From: a gamma proteobacterium symbiont of Ctena orbiculata
GTDB taxonomy: Bacteria; Pseudomonadota; Gammaproteobacteria; Chromatiales; Chromatiaceae
DNA: 39,288 bases
NCBI GenBank assembly: GCA_003094555.1
Contig: NATW01000100.1
Location: 1 to 39,288, forward strand
Reading direction: 5' to 3'
A program made the position numbers and the translations under genes. A model generated the notes under the pieces. It was not told the DNA's origin. It saw only the letters and a list, made by a program, of their open reading frames with translations, and ran no database searches. Within the stretch, counting starts at the first letter, position 1; each line of letters begins with the position of its first letter. Below, one piece after another: positions 1 through 9,226 of this stretch.

Positions 1-1110
1 TTGACCGGCGCGGTAGAAATCCTCACCGCCGGCACCGGGGGTGCGCAGGTTGTCGAACAGGATGGTGGTGTCGCAATCGTCGTTGAGCTCCTTGAAGTAC
101 ATAGCCTGCTTGATGGAGACCAGATCGGTGACACCGGCGAAGTAGCTCAGGTGACCCTCTTTGTCGGAGCACTGTCCCGCGTTCTGGATAAAGCAGACCG
201 ACTGCACCTCTTTGCCGTCGGAGGGCCGTTTGATGGGACCGCCGTTGGCGGCGACCGCCAGGGCCTCCAGCTCGTGGTTGGTCACCACGTCCGCCGATTT
301 ATCGTAGGCGAACTCGGGAAGTTGGCCGGCATCGTAGGGCTTCCAGCCGGAGGCCTGGACGATGGCGCCGATGGTGAGGGTCTCGCTGCCGCCCGATTCG
401 GTGGCGACTTCCACGTTGAAGCGGCCAGGAGCACCTTCGGTCTTGGCCAGGGTGCTGTTCAGGTGAACCGTGATCTTGTCATCGGCCTCGATGGCAGCGA
501 CCATGTCGGGCACCGGATTCTCGGCCGGGGCGTCATAGGGGGAACGGTTCGGGATGACCTTGTAGTAGCCGCCGATGGCGCCGCCCAGCTTGCCGCTCTT
601 CTCCACCAGGTGGACCGGGTAACCGGCGGCGGCAGCCTCGATGGCCGCGGTCATGCCGGTAACGCCGCCGCCCACCACCAGGATGTTCTTGTTCAGGGAC
701 TGTTCACCGGAAGCGGATGGCTTGGTCATGGACTTAAGCTCGGCACAGGCCATACGGATGTAGTCGTCTGCCATCTCCTGGGTGGTCTCGCTGTTCTCGT
801 CCGTATCCGGACGAACCCAGATCACACCTTCACGCAGGTTGGCGCGGGTCAGGGCCACATCGGTAAAATTGAAGGCCTCCACCTTGGCGCGGCGGGAGCA
901 GGCGGCGATCATGACATGGGTGACATCATCGTTGGCGATGTCGTCTTTGATCATCTGTACGCCTTCAGCGTTACACAGCATCTCGTGTTGCTTGCAGCTC
1001 TGCATCTTACCGTCACGGGTGGCGGTGGTTTCCAGCTGACCGGCGTCCAGGCGCTCGCCCAGGCCACAGCCGGTGCAGACATATCCAGCAAATTTCTTTT
1101 CCTCAGCCAC
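1..1110 (-). CDS. qmoB: QmoB, HdrA-like flavoprotein of the Qmo complex (C-terminal part outside window)
   Basis: The minus-strand frame reads 370 codons from a GTG at 1110 and runs off the window edge, so only the N-terminal half of a protein that usually has about 750 residues is present. It begins MAEEKKFAGYVCTGCGLGER, with a CxxC at residues 12-15 and further Cys residues in the next 70. A GGGVTGM dinucleotide-binding motif follows near residue 147. This is the HdrA/QmoB pattern: FAD plus FeS clusters. In the known family QmoABC passes electrons between the quinone pool and AprAB; in a sulfur oxidiser the flow would be from APS reductase running in the oxidative direction (inference). The start lies 4 bases past the qmoA stop, and its GGAGGG ribosome site overlaps the end of qmoA, so the two genes are translationally coupled. 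qmoC or hdrBC-type genes should follow beyond position 1. Confidence 0.9.
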   Translation of the reverse strand, partial: MAEEKKFAGYVCTGCGLGERLDAGQLETTATRDGKMQSCKQHEMLCNAEGVQMIKDDIANDDVTHVMIAACSRRAKVEAFNFTDVALTRANLREGVIWVRPDTDENSETTQEMADDYIRMACAELKSMTKPSASGEQSLNKNILVVGGGVTGMTAAIEAAAAGYPVHLVEKSGKLGGAIGGYYKVIPNRSPYDAPAENPVPDMVAAIEADDKITVHLNSTLAKTEGAPGRFNVEVATESGGSETLTIGAIVQASGWKPYDAGQLPEFAYDKSADVVTNHELEALAVAANGGPIKRPSDGKEVQSVCFIQNAGQCSDKEGHLSYFAGVTDLVSIKQAMYFKELNDDCDTTILFDNLRTPGAGGEDFYRAGQ

Positions 1111-1114
1111 TCTC

Positions 1115-2389
1115 TTAACCCTCCGTCGCTGCTACGCGATTGACCACTTGGATGGCGCGCAGGGCGGCACCAGTGGCGTGTTGAACGGCGCGGTTCACAT
1201 CCAGCGCATCGGACGAGCAACCAGCAGCGAAGACGCCGCCGTTTTCCGGCGCGGGCTCGATAAAGCCCTCTTCGTTGATGACGATCTCCACCGGGAAACT
1301 GGCCTTGTCGACGCTGGGCTCCATGCCCACGGCCAGGACCACCAGGTCGTGCTCGTTGGCGTAGCGGTTGTAACCTTCGGTATCGACGCCGTGCAGGGTC
1401 GGATTGCCGTTCTCCTTGTTCTCCACGATGGAGGCAACCTTGGACTTGATGAAGCTGACGTTCTCCTTTGCCTTCACCGTCTGGTAGAAATCTTCAAAAC
1501 GGTCGATGGCGCGGATGTCGATATAGTAGATGGTGATGTCCACCTCGTCCGCCGGGTAGGTGGCCTGCTTCAGGGAGGCCATGCAGCAGATGCGCGAGCA
1601 GTGCAGCAGGTGATTCTTGTCACGGGAGCCGGCGCACTGAATGAAAGCCACCGATTTGACCTCTTTACCGTCGGATGGACGCACCAGCTTGCCGCCGGTG
1701 GGGCCGTTGGGATCGGCCATGCGCTCGAATTCGACGCTGGTGATCACATTGGCGATACGATCGTAGCCGTAGGGCTGGATCTTTTTGGCATCATAGGGTC
1801 TCCAGCCGGTGGCCCAGACTACCGCGCCGGCCTTGAATTCGATGGTCTCTTCCTGCATGTCCAGGTCGACTGCATTCACTTTGCAGGCGTCTTTGGCTTT
1901 CTGAGCCTCATCGGTGCCGATCAGTGCCGGATCGATGATGTAACGCTGGGGATGGGCCATGCGGTGAGGCAGGTAGGCGCCCTTGCGCTTGCCCATCTCA
2001 TAGTTGAATTCATCGTCGAATTCGCTCTCCACTGCCTTGGCGCAATCGCCACAGGCGGTGCAGTTCTCATTCACGTAACGGGGGCTGATCTTGACGCTGG
2101 CGGTATAATTGCCCGCCTCACCCTTGATATCCGTAACCTCGGCCATGGTGATGATGTTGAGGTTCGGATTCATCTTTGCCCGGCGCTGATTGATCTCCAA
2201 CCCGCAGGTGGGGAAGCAGAGCTTGGGAAAGTATTTGTACAGCTGGGTGACGCGACCGCCGACGTAGGGGCGCTTTTCAACCAGTACGACCTGTTTTCCC
2301 GTCTCAGCGGCCTCTAACGCAGCGGTCATGCCGCTGATGCCGCCACCGACCACGAGAATAGTCTCATTGGTTGCGATTACTTCCGTCAT
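1115..2389 (-). CDS. qmoA: QmoA, HdrA-like FAD protein of the Qmo complex
   Basis: This 424-residue soluble flavoprotein has an N-terminal dinucleotide-binding motif, VVGGGISGMTAA, at residues 13-24 and the HdrA-type GGRVTQLYKYFP region after it. A CxxCxxC set lies at residues 110-116, and a Cys-rich stretch (CAGSRDK, then CSRICC) in the second half is typical of HdrA/QmoA. With QmoB it forms the cytoplasmic part of a quinone-interacting complex that couples APS reductase to the membrane quinone pool. The open frame extends 32 codons further upstream, but the ATG at 2389 has an ideal GGAGGAAGATCC ribosome site directly before it and matches the family start, so it is preferred. aprBA and sat are not next to it in this window; upstream is a 356-base intergenic region and then an unrelated c-di-GMP gene. 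Confidence 0.92.
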   Translation of the reverse strand: MTEVIATNETILVVGGGISGMTAALEAAETGKQVVLVEKRPYVGGRVTQLYKYFPKLCFPTCGLEINQRRAKMNPNLNIITMAEVTDIKGEAGNYTASVKISPRYVNENCTACGDCAKAVESEFDDEFNYEMGKRKGAYLPHRMAHPQRYIIDPALIGTDEAQKAKDACKVNAVDLDMQEETIEFKAGAVVWATGWRPYDAKKIQPYGYDRIANVITSVEFERMADPNGPTGGKLVRPSDGKEVKSVAFIQCAGSRDKNHLLHCSRICCMASLKQATYPADEVDITIYYIDIRAIDRFEDFYQTVKAKENVSFIKSKVASIVENKENGNPTLHGVDTEGYNRYANEHDLVVLAVGMEPSVDKASFPVEIVINEEGFIEPAPENGGVFAAGCSSDALDVNRAVQHATGAALRAIQVVNRVAATEG

Positions 2390-2464
2390 GGATCTTCCTC
2401 CGTTGCGGAATGGCTTTAGATTCTGGACCCGATACCTTACGCGTCTTCTGGCGTGCCTTCTATA

Positions 2465-2476
2465 TCCCAGCTGGGA
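2465..2476. promoter_or_regulatory. Perfect 12-bp palindrome upstream of qmoA
   Basis: TCCCAGCTGGGA is a perfect palindrome lying about 75 bases upstream of the qmoA start. It could be an operator for a dimeric regulator of qmoAB, but nothing in the sequence identifies the regulator and short palindromes occur by chance. Confidence 0.3.
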
Positions 2477-2613
2477 ATAATCCATCGAATTTTTGAATGA
2501 GATGATAGAGTTGGGTTATGGTGTATAAGCCTTTTCTAATAAATACTGGCCCGAATAGCACTCACTTAAGGGGTTTGACACCAAGTCCGAGAATTCTCTG
2601 TGGTAACCAGGCT

Positions 2614-2684
2614 GTTTTGCTGGGGCAGGGCCCCGGCCTACACAATTATAAAGGCCGTAGGGTGGGGCCCTGCCCCACCAAAAC
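2614..2684. repeat. Long intergenic hairpin, GTAGGGTGGGG-type repeat
   Basis: GTTTTG, one unpaired base, then TGGGGCAGGGCCCC pairs with GGGGCCCTGCCCCA and CAAAAC across a short AT-rich loop. This gives a stem of about 20 pairs between two minus-strand genes. The core resembles the palindromes at 24967-24992 and 28198-28225, so it is better read as a member of a dispersed repeat family than as a plain terminator. It may still stop transcripts arriving from the c-di-GMP gene. Apart from this hairpin and the 12-bp palindrome, I see no gene in 2390-2745. Confidence 0.7.
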
Positions 2685-2745
2685 ACGTTGGAAATGCCCT
2701 AGTTAGTGATCAAGTCGCTTTAGCAAGTAGGATTCGGGCTAGGCC

Positions 2746-5220
2746 CTATCTGCCGTAGTTGGAGAAGTGGTGGTGGAAGGTTCTTCTGCCTTCCAGGAGC
2801 ATCTCTTCGAAGGTCTCCGCAGGCACCGGGGGGCTGTAGAGATAGCCCTGGCCCTCCTGGCAGCCCATCTTCTGCAGCAATGACTGCTGCGCCATGGTTT
2901 CAATACCCTCCGCGGTGATACGCAATCCCAGGTTTTTGCCTAACGAGACGATGGCCTGGGTGATAGCGACCGCATCGCTGTCGTGGGGCATGTCGCGGAT
3001 GAAGGAGCGGTCGATCTTGAGCTTGTCGATGGGCAGTTGCTTCAGGTAGGAGAGGGAGGAGTAACCGGTGCCGAAATCGTCGATGGCGATCGACACCCCG
3101 AGTTTCTTGAATACGTCGAGTACCGGCACCGAGTGTTTCATCTGTCCCATGAAGATGCCTTCAGTGACCTCCAGTTGCAGCATGTCCGGTGGACATCCCG
3201 ATTCACCGATGATCTGTTCGAAACGCAGGATCAGATCGGTCTGCATGATCTGTCTGACCGAGAGGTTGATGGCCATGCGTCCTTGAAACAACCCCTGTCG
3301 ATGCAGATAACGGGTCTGCTCGCAGGCCTCCTGCAGTACCCAGTTGCCGATCTCATGGATCAGACCTGACTCTTCTGCGAGGGGGATGAAGCGCGCCGGC
3401 GGGATGATCCCGAGCCGTGGATGGTGCCAACGAAGCACAGCCTCCGCACCGGTCATCTCACCGTTATGCAGGGATATCTGCGGTTGGTAGTAGAGCAGCA
3501 ATTGATTCTGTTGCAACGCGCTGCGCAACTCGGTTTCCAGCAACAGGCGTTCGAAAGCGGTTCTGGTCAGCTCCGAGGTGTAGTAGCGGTAGCTGTTACG
3601 ACCCTGCTCCTTGGCCTGGTACATGGCGGCATCGGCATTCTTGGTCAGGTCGGCGACATCCTTGCCATCCTCGGGGAAGATGCTGATGCCGATGCTGGTC
3701 GTGACATGCAGTTCCCGTCCGGCGATCTTGAAGGGGTCCTTGAAGTTTTCCTGGATCTTGGAGGCGACCACCGCCGCCTGGCTCGGGTCCTCCAGGTTTT
3801 CCACCAGCACGGTAAATTCATCTCCCCCCAGGCGTGCGGCGGTGTCGTCATCCCTTAAGATATTCTGCAGCCGTGTGGCGACCTCTTTCAGGAGTTCGTC
3901 CCCCATGGCATGGCCAAGGCTGTCATTGATGTTCTTGAAGCGATCGAGATCGAGAAACAGCACGGCGAGCTGACGTTTTTGACGCTTCGCCTGGGCAATG
4001 GCGTGTTCCAGGCGATCCTCGAAGAGCAGCCGGTTGGGTAGATTGGTCAGGGAGTCGTGGTGGGCCAGATGTTCCAGTTGGGATTGAGTCTGCTTGATGC
4101 TGGTGATATCGGAAAAGACCGCCACGTAGCGCAGGGTGTCTCCCCGTTGGTCCTGTACACAGGTGATAGTCATCCATGCAGGATAGGTCTCGCCGTTTTT
4201 TCGCTGGTTCCAGATCTCACCGCGCCAGGACCCGGTCTGATTGACCTCGTTCCAGATCTCGTCAAAAAAATCGGGGGAGTGTCTGTCGGATATCAGCTGC
4301 CGCGGGTGCCGATTGATGATCTCTTCCTCGGTATAGCCGGTAATCTCGGTAAAGGCCGGATTGATCGAGTCGATCATACCCTGGTTGTCGGCGGTCAAAA
4401 CACCTTCCATGGTGTGTTCGATGATCTGTACCGCCTGCTGCAACTTGACATCTGAATCCTTGCGCTGTGTGACATCGGTGAAGACGAGCTGTGTGGCAGG
4501 TGACCCTTCATGCTCTGCCGGACTGACAAAGACCTCGACCATAATGATGACACCATCGGCGCGTGTGAAAGCGGCCTGATAGGGACTGCTGTTGTGGTTG
4601 CGCAGTAACTTCAGCTGGGATTTCAATAGCTCAGGCGGGCCGTCATGCAGCAGCTTGTTGATAGGTTCATTTATCAACTGTTCTTCCTCGGATACGGCGA
4701 GGGTCTGTTTTGCCGCTTTGTTGAGGAAGACGATCTTCTCGTCTTGCAGCAGCAGAATCGGGGTGGGTGAATCATCGACCAACTGACGGTAGCGATTCTC
4801 ACTGCGATGCAGTGCCTGCTTGGTCTGTTCCGCTTCGCGACGCACAGCGGCCTCTTTCAGTTCCCGTTCTATTGCGGGTACCAGCCGGGTGAGATTCTTG
4901 AAATTGATAAAATCGTTGGCGCCCGCTTTTAGCAGGGTGACCACGTTTTCTTCACCGATATGGTCGGAAACCAGGATAAAAGGGATGTCCAGCTGTTGAT
5001 TCTGCAGGAATTTGAGGCTCAGTTCCGGCGCACAGTTTGTGACATCTGTGGCCGACAGGATAAGGTCCCAACTCTCGGTTAGCAGGGCATTCTTAAGGGA
5101 ATCTAAAGAATCTATGCGGAGTGTGGATAGGTCCAAACCGCCACGAAGAAGCGATTTATGCAACAGATCATGTTCATATTCGGATTCTTCTATAACAAGA
5201 GCCCGCAGTTGTCCTGACAT
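2746..5220 (-). CDS. Receiver-PAS-PAS-GGDEF-EAL cyclic-di-GMP turnover protein
   Basis: This 824-residue cytoplasmic protein has a receiver-like domain (about 1-120), two PAS domains (about 145-260 and 270-385), a GGDEF domain and a C-terminal EAL domain. The cyclase signature GGDEF is intact near residue 463 and is preceded five residues earlier by an RDDD inhibitory I-site. The EAL signature reads EAVLRW near residue 591, followed by DDFGTGYSS near 713 and EGIET, so key phosphodiesterase residues appear kept. The receiver looks degenerate: the usual phospho-Asp region reads LILSATD, with Ala at the expected acceptor position, and the conserved Lys after GANDF seems displaced. It may therefore sense something other than phosphorylation. 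The open frame extends to 5463, but the start at 5220 has AGGGA six bases upstream and gives a normal receiver N-terminus. It is monocistronic and ends in TAG. Confidence 0.9.
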   Translation of the reverse strand: MSGQLRALVIEESEYEHDLLHKSLLRGGLDLSTLRIDSLDSLKNALLTESWDLILSATDVTNCAPELSLKFLQNQQLDIPFILVSDHIGEENVVTLLKAGANDFINFKNLTRLVPAIERELKEAAVRREAEQTKQALHRSENRYRQLVDDSPTPILLLQDEKIVFLNKAAKQTLAVSEEEQLINEPINKLLHDGPPELLKSQLKLLRNHNSSPYQAAFTRADGVIIMVEVFVSPAEHEGSPATQLVFTDVTQRKDSDVKLQQAVQIIEHTMEGVLTADNQGMIDSINPAFTEITGYTEEEIINRHPRQLISDRHSPDFFDEIWNEVNQTGSWRGEIWNQRKNGETYPAWMTITCVQDQRGDTLRYVAVFSDITSIKQTQSQLEHLAHHDSLTNLPNRLLFEDRLEHAIAQAKRQKRQLAVLFLDLDRFKNINDSLGHAMGDELLKEVATRLQNILRDDDTAARLGGDEFTVLVENLEDPSQAAVVASKIQENFKDPFKIAGRELHVTTSIGISIFPEDGKDVADLTKNADAAMYQAKEQGRNSYRYYTSELTRTAFERLLLETELRSALQQNQLLLYYQPQISLHNGEMTGAEAVLRWHHPRLGIIPPARFIPLAEESGLIHEIGNWVLQEACEQTRYLHRQGLFQGRMAINLSVRQIMQTDLILRFEQIIGESGCPPDMLQLEVTEGIFMGQMKHSVPVLDVFKKLGVSIAIDDFGTGYSSLSYLKQLPIDKLKIDRSFIRDMPHDSDAVAITQAIVSLGKNLGLRITAEGIETMAQQSLLQKMGCQEGQGYLYSPPVPAETFEEMLLEGRRTFHHHFSNYGR

Positions 5221-5585
5221 CAACATTCCCTGAAATGTATCTTTAGAATTGACAATGGCAGACAAGTGATTTGATCTCCTGCATACGACCAAGGTTCCTA
5301 TTTGCGATTGTCGACAGTCTCTGCGTAAATGCAACAATGGTATATGTTTAGCGACTGCCCCAACTACGAAGTATAATTCACTATTGCTCTCTGTTGTTGG
5401 GTTAAGTTGCTGATGATAGGGCCTTGATAGCCAAAATCTCCTGTTTTGCTGACTGTTTAACACTCTCGAACTACCGCAGTGGCGTATAAAAGCCCCTGGG
5501 CAGGCCGTGGTTTAATGGGTTGCGCTAATCATTGGGCCCAGTTAGCGTTGACGTCCAATACTTTAATTACTTTAAGAATCAAACT
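5221..5585. other. Intergenic region between divergent genes
   Basis: This region separates the minus-strand c-di-GMP gene from cbbQ on the plus strand, so promoters for both should lie here. A TATAAA at about 5486 could be a -10 element for cbbQ, but no matching -35 stands out at the right distance. I see no RNA gene or strong hairpin. Confidence 0.4.
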
Positions 5586-6383
5586 TTGAAACCTGAAGAG
5601 TATTATTTCGAACAAGAGCCCTATTACGAGCCGGTAAACGATGAGATAACGGTTTTTGAGGCCGCCTATCGCAATCAATTGCCCGTCTTGTTGAAGGGGC
5701 CTACCGGCTGTGGCAAGACCCGCTTCATGGAGCATATGGCGTGGCGTCTGAAACGCCCCTTGATTACTGTTTCTTGCCATGATGATTTGACTGCCTCTGA
5801 TCTGGTGGGCCGCTTTTTGGTAAAGAATGGCGAAACCCTGTGGGTGGACGGGCCCCTGGCGGCGGCGGTGCGCGCCGGCGGCATCTGTTATCTGGATGAA
5901 GTGGTGGAAGCACGCAAGGATACCACTGTGGTAATCCACCCATTGGCCGACGATCGACGCGTCCTGCCGATGGAGAAGGTGGGTGAGTTGCTTGAGGCGA
6001 AGGAGGATTTTTGCCTGACCATCTCATTCAATCCGGGCTATCAGAGTGTGCTCAAGGATCTCAAGCAGAGTACGCGTCAGCGTTTCGTCGCCCTGGAATT
6101 CGATTATCCGGAATCTGAGCTGGAGAAAAAGATTATTCAAAATGAGGCGGCAGTGGATGGCGAAATGGCGGCCAGGCTGGTGAAGTTTGCGCATATGACA
6201 CGCAATCTCAAAGGCAGCGGCTTGGACGAAGGGGCCTCAACCCGATTGCTGGTACATGCGGCAAAACTGATTGCCAGTGGGATTGATCCGGTGATGGCTT
6301 GTCGTGCATGCGTCGCTCAGGCATTGACCGACGATGCGGATATGCTGGTGGCGGTGAATGAACTCAGTGCCTCGCTCTTCTGA
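5586..6383 (+). CDS. cbbQ: CbbQ-type MoxR-family AAA+ ATPase
   Basis: This 265-residue AAA+ protein has Walker A GPTGCGKT, a Walker B/sensor stretch [15 protein letters not shown], sensor FNPGYQS and a final arginine-finger region STRQRF. The close family signature ([23 protein letters not shown], then [15 protein letters not shown]) matches CbbQ and the related NirQ/NorQ proteins. In the known system CbbQ assembles with the VWA protein CbbO as a RuBisCO activase that removes inhibitory sugar phosphates. There is no in-frame ATG near the start. I chose TTG at 5586, which gives the usual family length and the start [14 protein letters not shown]; another TTG at 5532 would add 18 residues. Neither has a strong ribosome site. 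cbbO follows 12 bases after the stop. No RuBisCO gene is in the window, so a NorQ-like client cannot be excluded. Confidence 0.87.
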   Translation: MKPEEYYFEQEPYYEPVNDEITVFEAAYRNQLPVLLKGPTGCGKTRFMEHMAWRLKRPLITVSCHDDLTASDLVGRFLVKNGETLWVDGPLAAAVRAGGICYLDEVVEARKDTTVVIHPLADDRRVLPMEKVGELLEAKEDFCLTISFNPGYQSVLKDLKQSTRQRFVALEFDYPESELEKKIIQNEAAVDGEMAARLVKFAHMTRNLKGSGLDEGASTRLLVHAAKLIASGIDPVMACRACVAQALTDDADMLVAVNELSASLF

Positions 6384-6395
6384 TCATTCGCCGGT

Positions 6396-8510
6396 ATGAG
6401 GTCTGGGCTCAACCATGCGCAGATTCAGGCGTTGCTCGATGAGTACTTCGAAGTCGAGTACAGTTTCCGCAACACTCAGAACATCTGTGAAGAACTGCTT
6501 GGTCTGCCAGCCGATGACCAGAGATTTATCCTTGACTGGATAAGGCGGACCGCCAGTACCCATATCGAGATTGCCTATCAGTTTGCACAACAGGCGCCTA
6601 AGGTGCTGCGCTTGATGGACAAGGCGATGATCGAAGCCTGGTTGGTGCAGGCGATGGATGTGTACGATCTTTCCGGCCTGCATGCGGCATTGGCCACGCT
6701 CCGGGATGTGGAGGTGTTCGTCGAACAGGGTCGGGAACGGGCTGCCGGGTCTCTGTTCGATGAGCAGGCTGGCGTGCTGCTCCCTTTCGTGCAGGGTTTG
6801 TCCGGGCGAAAGTTGAAACTCGAGCGGGCCGATGCTCTCTATACCGATGGTGAGGTGATATTTCTTCCCGCTGTCATGGCACATCTGCCGAATCCACGGG
6901 ATAACTTTCTACTCTACAAGGCGGCTGTAGCCTATCATTGGGCGCAGGTTCGTTTCGGCACCTACCGTGTCGATTTGATCGCCTATCTGCAGCAGCATCC
7001 CACACCGGACACGGCGCTGCGTTATTTTCACGCGGTTGAAAGTGTGCGTCTGAATGCCTGCATCGAGCGCGAACTGCCAGGTCTGTTTCGGGAGATGGGT
7101 GAGCTCGAGAAGCAATTGAACCCTGAATCGAAACCCGCGGGCTGGGAGCGACAGCTGGCCTTTCTGCGAGCACACGATGCCACCGCCCAGGACTCCCTCG
7201 ATCTGAGTAAACGCATCATCGGTGATGCGTTGCCGAAGCTGGCCCTTTTCCACGGTCAATTGAAACCGGGGTTGGTGGCGGCGGTAATGCAACGCCGGAT
7301 TGAAAGGGAAAAGGTGAAGCTGCGAGTGGCCTTGAAGGCGATTGCCGATGATCTGCGGCAGTCCGATGATGAGCAGGAGCCGATTCAGCGGTTTTTCATG
7401 CCGGCTCTGGATGATGTGGAGTCGAGGGAGGAGATGCGGTTTGAGTTGCAGGTCAATGGAAAGTCCGTGCCATTCTCGGAAGAGATTAAAAACCTCGCCA
7501 CATCGATTGTTCAGGATCTCGGGGATATCCCTGAAGAGTATCTGACCCCAGCGGGGCCAGGAGAGTACGACCTGAAAGATTTGGAAGACGAGACATTGAA
7601 GCCGCAAGAGGTGTGGAGCGGCACCTATCATGAAGATGGTGCGTTTCTCTATCAGGAGTGGGACTATCGGCGTAAGCACTACCGCAAGAACTGGTGCGTG
7701 GTGCGAGAGATGCCTGTGGAGGAGGTGCACGACGATTTTGTGGCCGGGGTGATGGTCAAATATCGTCGCTTATTGTCGAGTCTGCGCAAAACATTTGAGG
7801 CGTTGCGCGATGAGGATCGATTGCTCAAGCGTCAGGCACAAGGTGATAGCGTGGACATCGATGCCTTTGTCGAAGCCTGGGCTGATATGCACAAAGGACT
7901 GGAGATGACCGACCGTCTGTTTACACGCATGCAGCGTGAGGAGCGGAATATCGCGGTGATGTTCATGGTGGATATGTCCGGCTCGACTCAGGGTTGGGTC
8001 AATCAGGCGGAGCGTGAGGCCTTGATTTTACTGGCTGAGTCACTGGAAACTCTGGGGGATCGCTACGCGATCTATGGCTTTACCGGGATGAGCCGCAAGC
8101 GTTGCGAGGTGTTTCCGGTGAAACGATTCGATCAGCCTTATGATGCGGCGGTCAAGGCCAGGATCAGCGGTATGCGGGCCGGGGACTATACCCGTATGGG
8201 CGCAGCCATACGCCACTTGAGTCATCTGCTGGGTGAGGTCGAGGCGAGAACCAAATTGCTGATCACATTGTCAGATGGCAAACCGGATGATTACAATGAT
8301 GATTACCGTAGCCAACATGGCATTGAGGATACACGGCAAGCATTGTTCGAGGCGAGACGCCAGGGAATTCACGCCTTCTGTATAACTATTGATGAAGAGG
8401 GGCAGGATTATCTGCCACATATGTATGGTGCTGCGAACTATACGGTTGTCAATGAAGTTGAAAAACTACCTTTGAAGGTTTCTGATATCTATAAAAAAAT
8501 AACCACCTGA
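6396..8510 (+). CDS. cbbO: CbbO/NorD-type VWA-domain activase partner
   Basis: This 704-residue protein has a helical N-terminal half of the CbbO/NorD type and a C-terminal von Willebrand factor A domain. The metal-ion-dependent adhesion site is complete: DMSGS at residues 526-530, a Thr in AGDYTRMG, and an Asp in TLSDGKPDD. In CbbQO complexes the VWA domain anchors the activase to the RuBisCO large subunit while the CbbQ hexamer hydrolyses ATP. The gene follows cbbQ by 12 bases in the same operon, which supports a joint function. The ATG at 6396 has only a weak ribosome site, so translational coupling to cbbQ is likely. NorD-type activators of nitric oxide reductase have the same architecture. 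The cbbO name rests mainly on the CbbQ-like partner. Confidence 0.83.
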   Translation: MRSGLNHAQIQALLDEYFEVEYSFRNTQNICEELLGLPADDQRFILDWIRRTASTHIEIAYQFAQQAPKVLRLMDKAMIEAWLVQAMDVYDLSGLHAALATLRDVEVFVEQGRERAAGSLFDEQAGVLLPFVQGLSGRKLKLERADALYTDGEVIFLPAVMAHLPNPRDNFLLYKAAVAYHWAQVRFGTYRVDLIAYLQQHPTPDTALRYFHAVESVRLNACIERELPGLFREMGELEKQLNPESKPAGWERQLAFLRAHDATAQDSLDLSKRIIGDALPKLALFHGQLKPGLVAAVMQRRIEREKVKLRVALKAIADDLRQSDDEQEPIQRFFMPALDDVESREEMRFELQVNGKSVPFSEEIKNLATSIVQDLGDIPEEYLTPAGPGEYDLKDLEDETLKPQEVWSGTYHEDGAFLYQEWDYRRKHYRKNWCVVREMPVEEVHDDFVAGVMVKYRRLLSSLRKTFEALRDEDRLLKRQAQGDSVDIDAFVEAWADMHKGLEMTDRLFTRMQREERNIAVMFMVDMSGSTQGWVNQAEREALILLAESLETLGDRYAIYGFTGMSRKRCEVFPVKRFDQPYDAAVKARISGMRAGDYTRMGAAIRHLSHLLGEVEARTKLLITLSDGKPDDYNDDYRSQHGIEDTRQALFEARRQGIHAFCITIDEEGQDYLPHMYGAANYTVVNEVEKLPLKVSDIYKKITT

Positions 8511-8559
8511 AGATTGCGCGCGTCAATCCACGCAACCTCACCACCCAAACGGAGGAATT

Positions 8560-9171
8560 ATGAAAACAGTATTAATTGCCATTGCCAGCATGAGCCTGTT
8601 TGCTACATCAGTGTTGGCGGCCCCGGGCTACAACCATCCGGGCTCGCGGATGCAGGCCCCTGCATACCAGGAGGTAGGGCCGGATACACTGCTGCGTGAA
8701 GGGATGACCAAATTACTCAGATACCTGCGTACCGCTGATAACCCCCAGCCGCGACAGATTTCCGGGTTTCTTGAGCGTGAAGTGGCGCCCTATTTTGATT
8801 TTGCCTACATGGCGACCTGGGCGGCGGGTCCTATGAATCGAAGCATGAATGATCAGCAACGCATGGAGTTGGCGCAGCAGATCAAAGCCCTGCTGTTGGG
8901 TACGCTGGCAAAGAGACTTATCAGCTACGACAATCAGGATGTGCGTTTTTACCGACCGCGCCGAGTCGGTGACAATGAGGTGAAAGTGCGGGTCGGTATT
9001 CTGCGGGCCGGCGGTTATCCGGCAAACTTGGATTTTCGTTTCTATCGTAGTGAATCGGGCTGGAAGGTGTTTGATGTGTCGGCAAATGGCAACAGTGCCT
9101 TGGCTTATTATCGCCGCCACTTCGCCAACCAATCCCGCGCTCAGACAGGCAGCAGGAACTACCGCCGTTAA
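8560..9171 (+). CDS. MlaC/Ttg2D-like periplasmic phospholipid-binding protein
   Basis: A 203-residue exported protein with a clear signal peptide (MKTVLIAIASMSLFATSVLA) and a mature domain with MlaC features: a region like FLEREVAPYFDFAYM near the start, RYDN-like LISYDNQDVRFYRP, and a late GWKVFDVSANGNS segment. MlaC proteins ferry phospholipids between the outer-membrane MlaA complex and the inner-membrane MlaFEDB transporter. Here there is no mlaFED nearby, so this is an orphan member, possibly serving another transporter. A strong GGAGGAATT ribosome site precedes the ATG. It lies 49 bases after cbbO and 55 before the next gene, all on the same strand. Confidence 0.82.
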   Translation: MKTVLIAIASMSLFATSVLAAPGYNHPGSRMQAPAYQEVGPDTLLREGMTKLLRYLRTADNPQPRQISGFLEREVAPYFDFAYMATWAAGPMNRSMNDQQRMELAQQIKALLLGTLAKRLISYDNQDVRFYRPRRVGDNEVKVRVGILRAGGYPANLDFRFYRSESGWKVFDVSANGNSALAYYRRHFANQSRAQTGSRNYRR

Positions 9172-9226
9172 CCTGTCCTACATTTAATTTAAACTGTGCC
9201 CGCTAGCCGCCGGGCAAATCTGCCAC

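Noticed and set aside
1-2317. Two long plus-strand open frames opposite qmoA and qmoB
   Set aside because: They mirror the minus-strand Qmo genes, show no family motifs, and have no ribosome site; they are products of GC-rich codon use.
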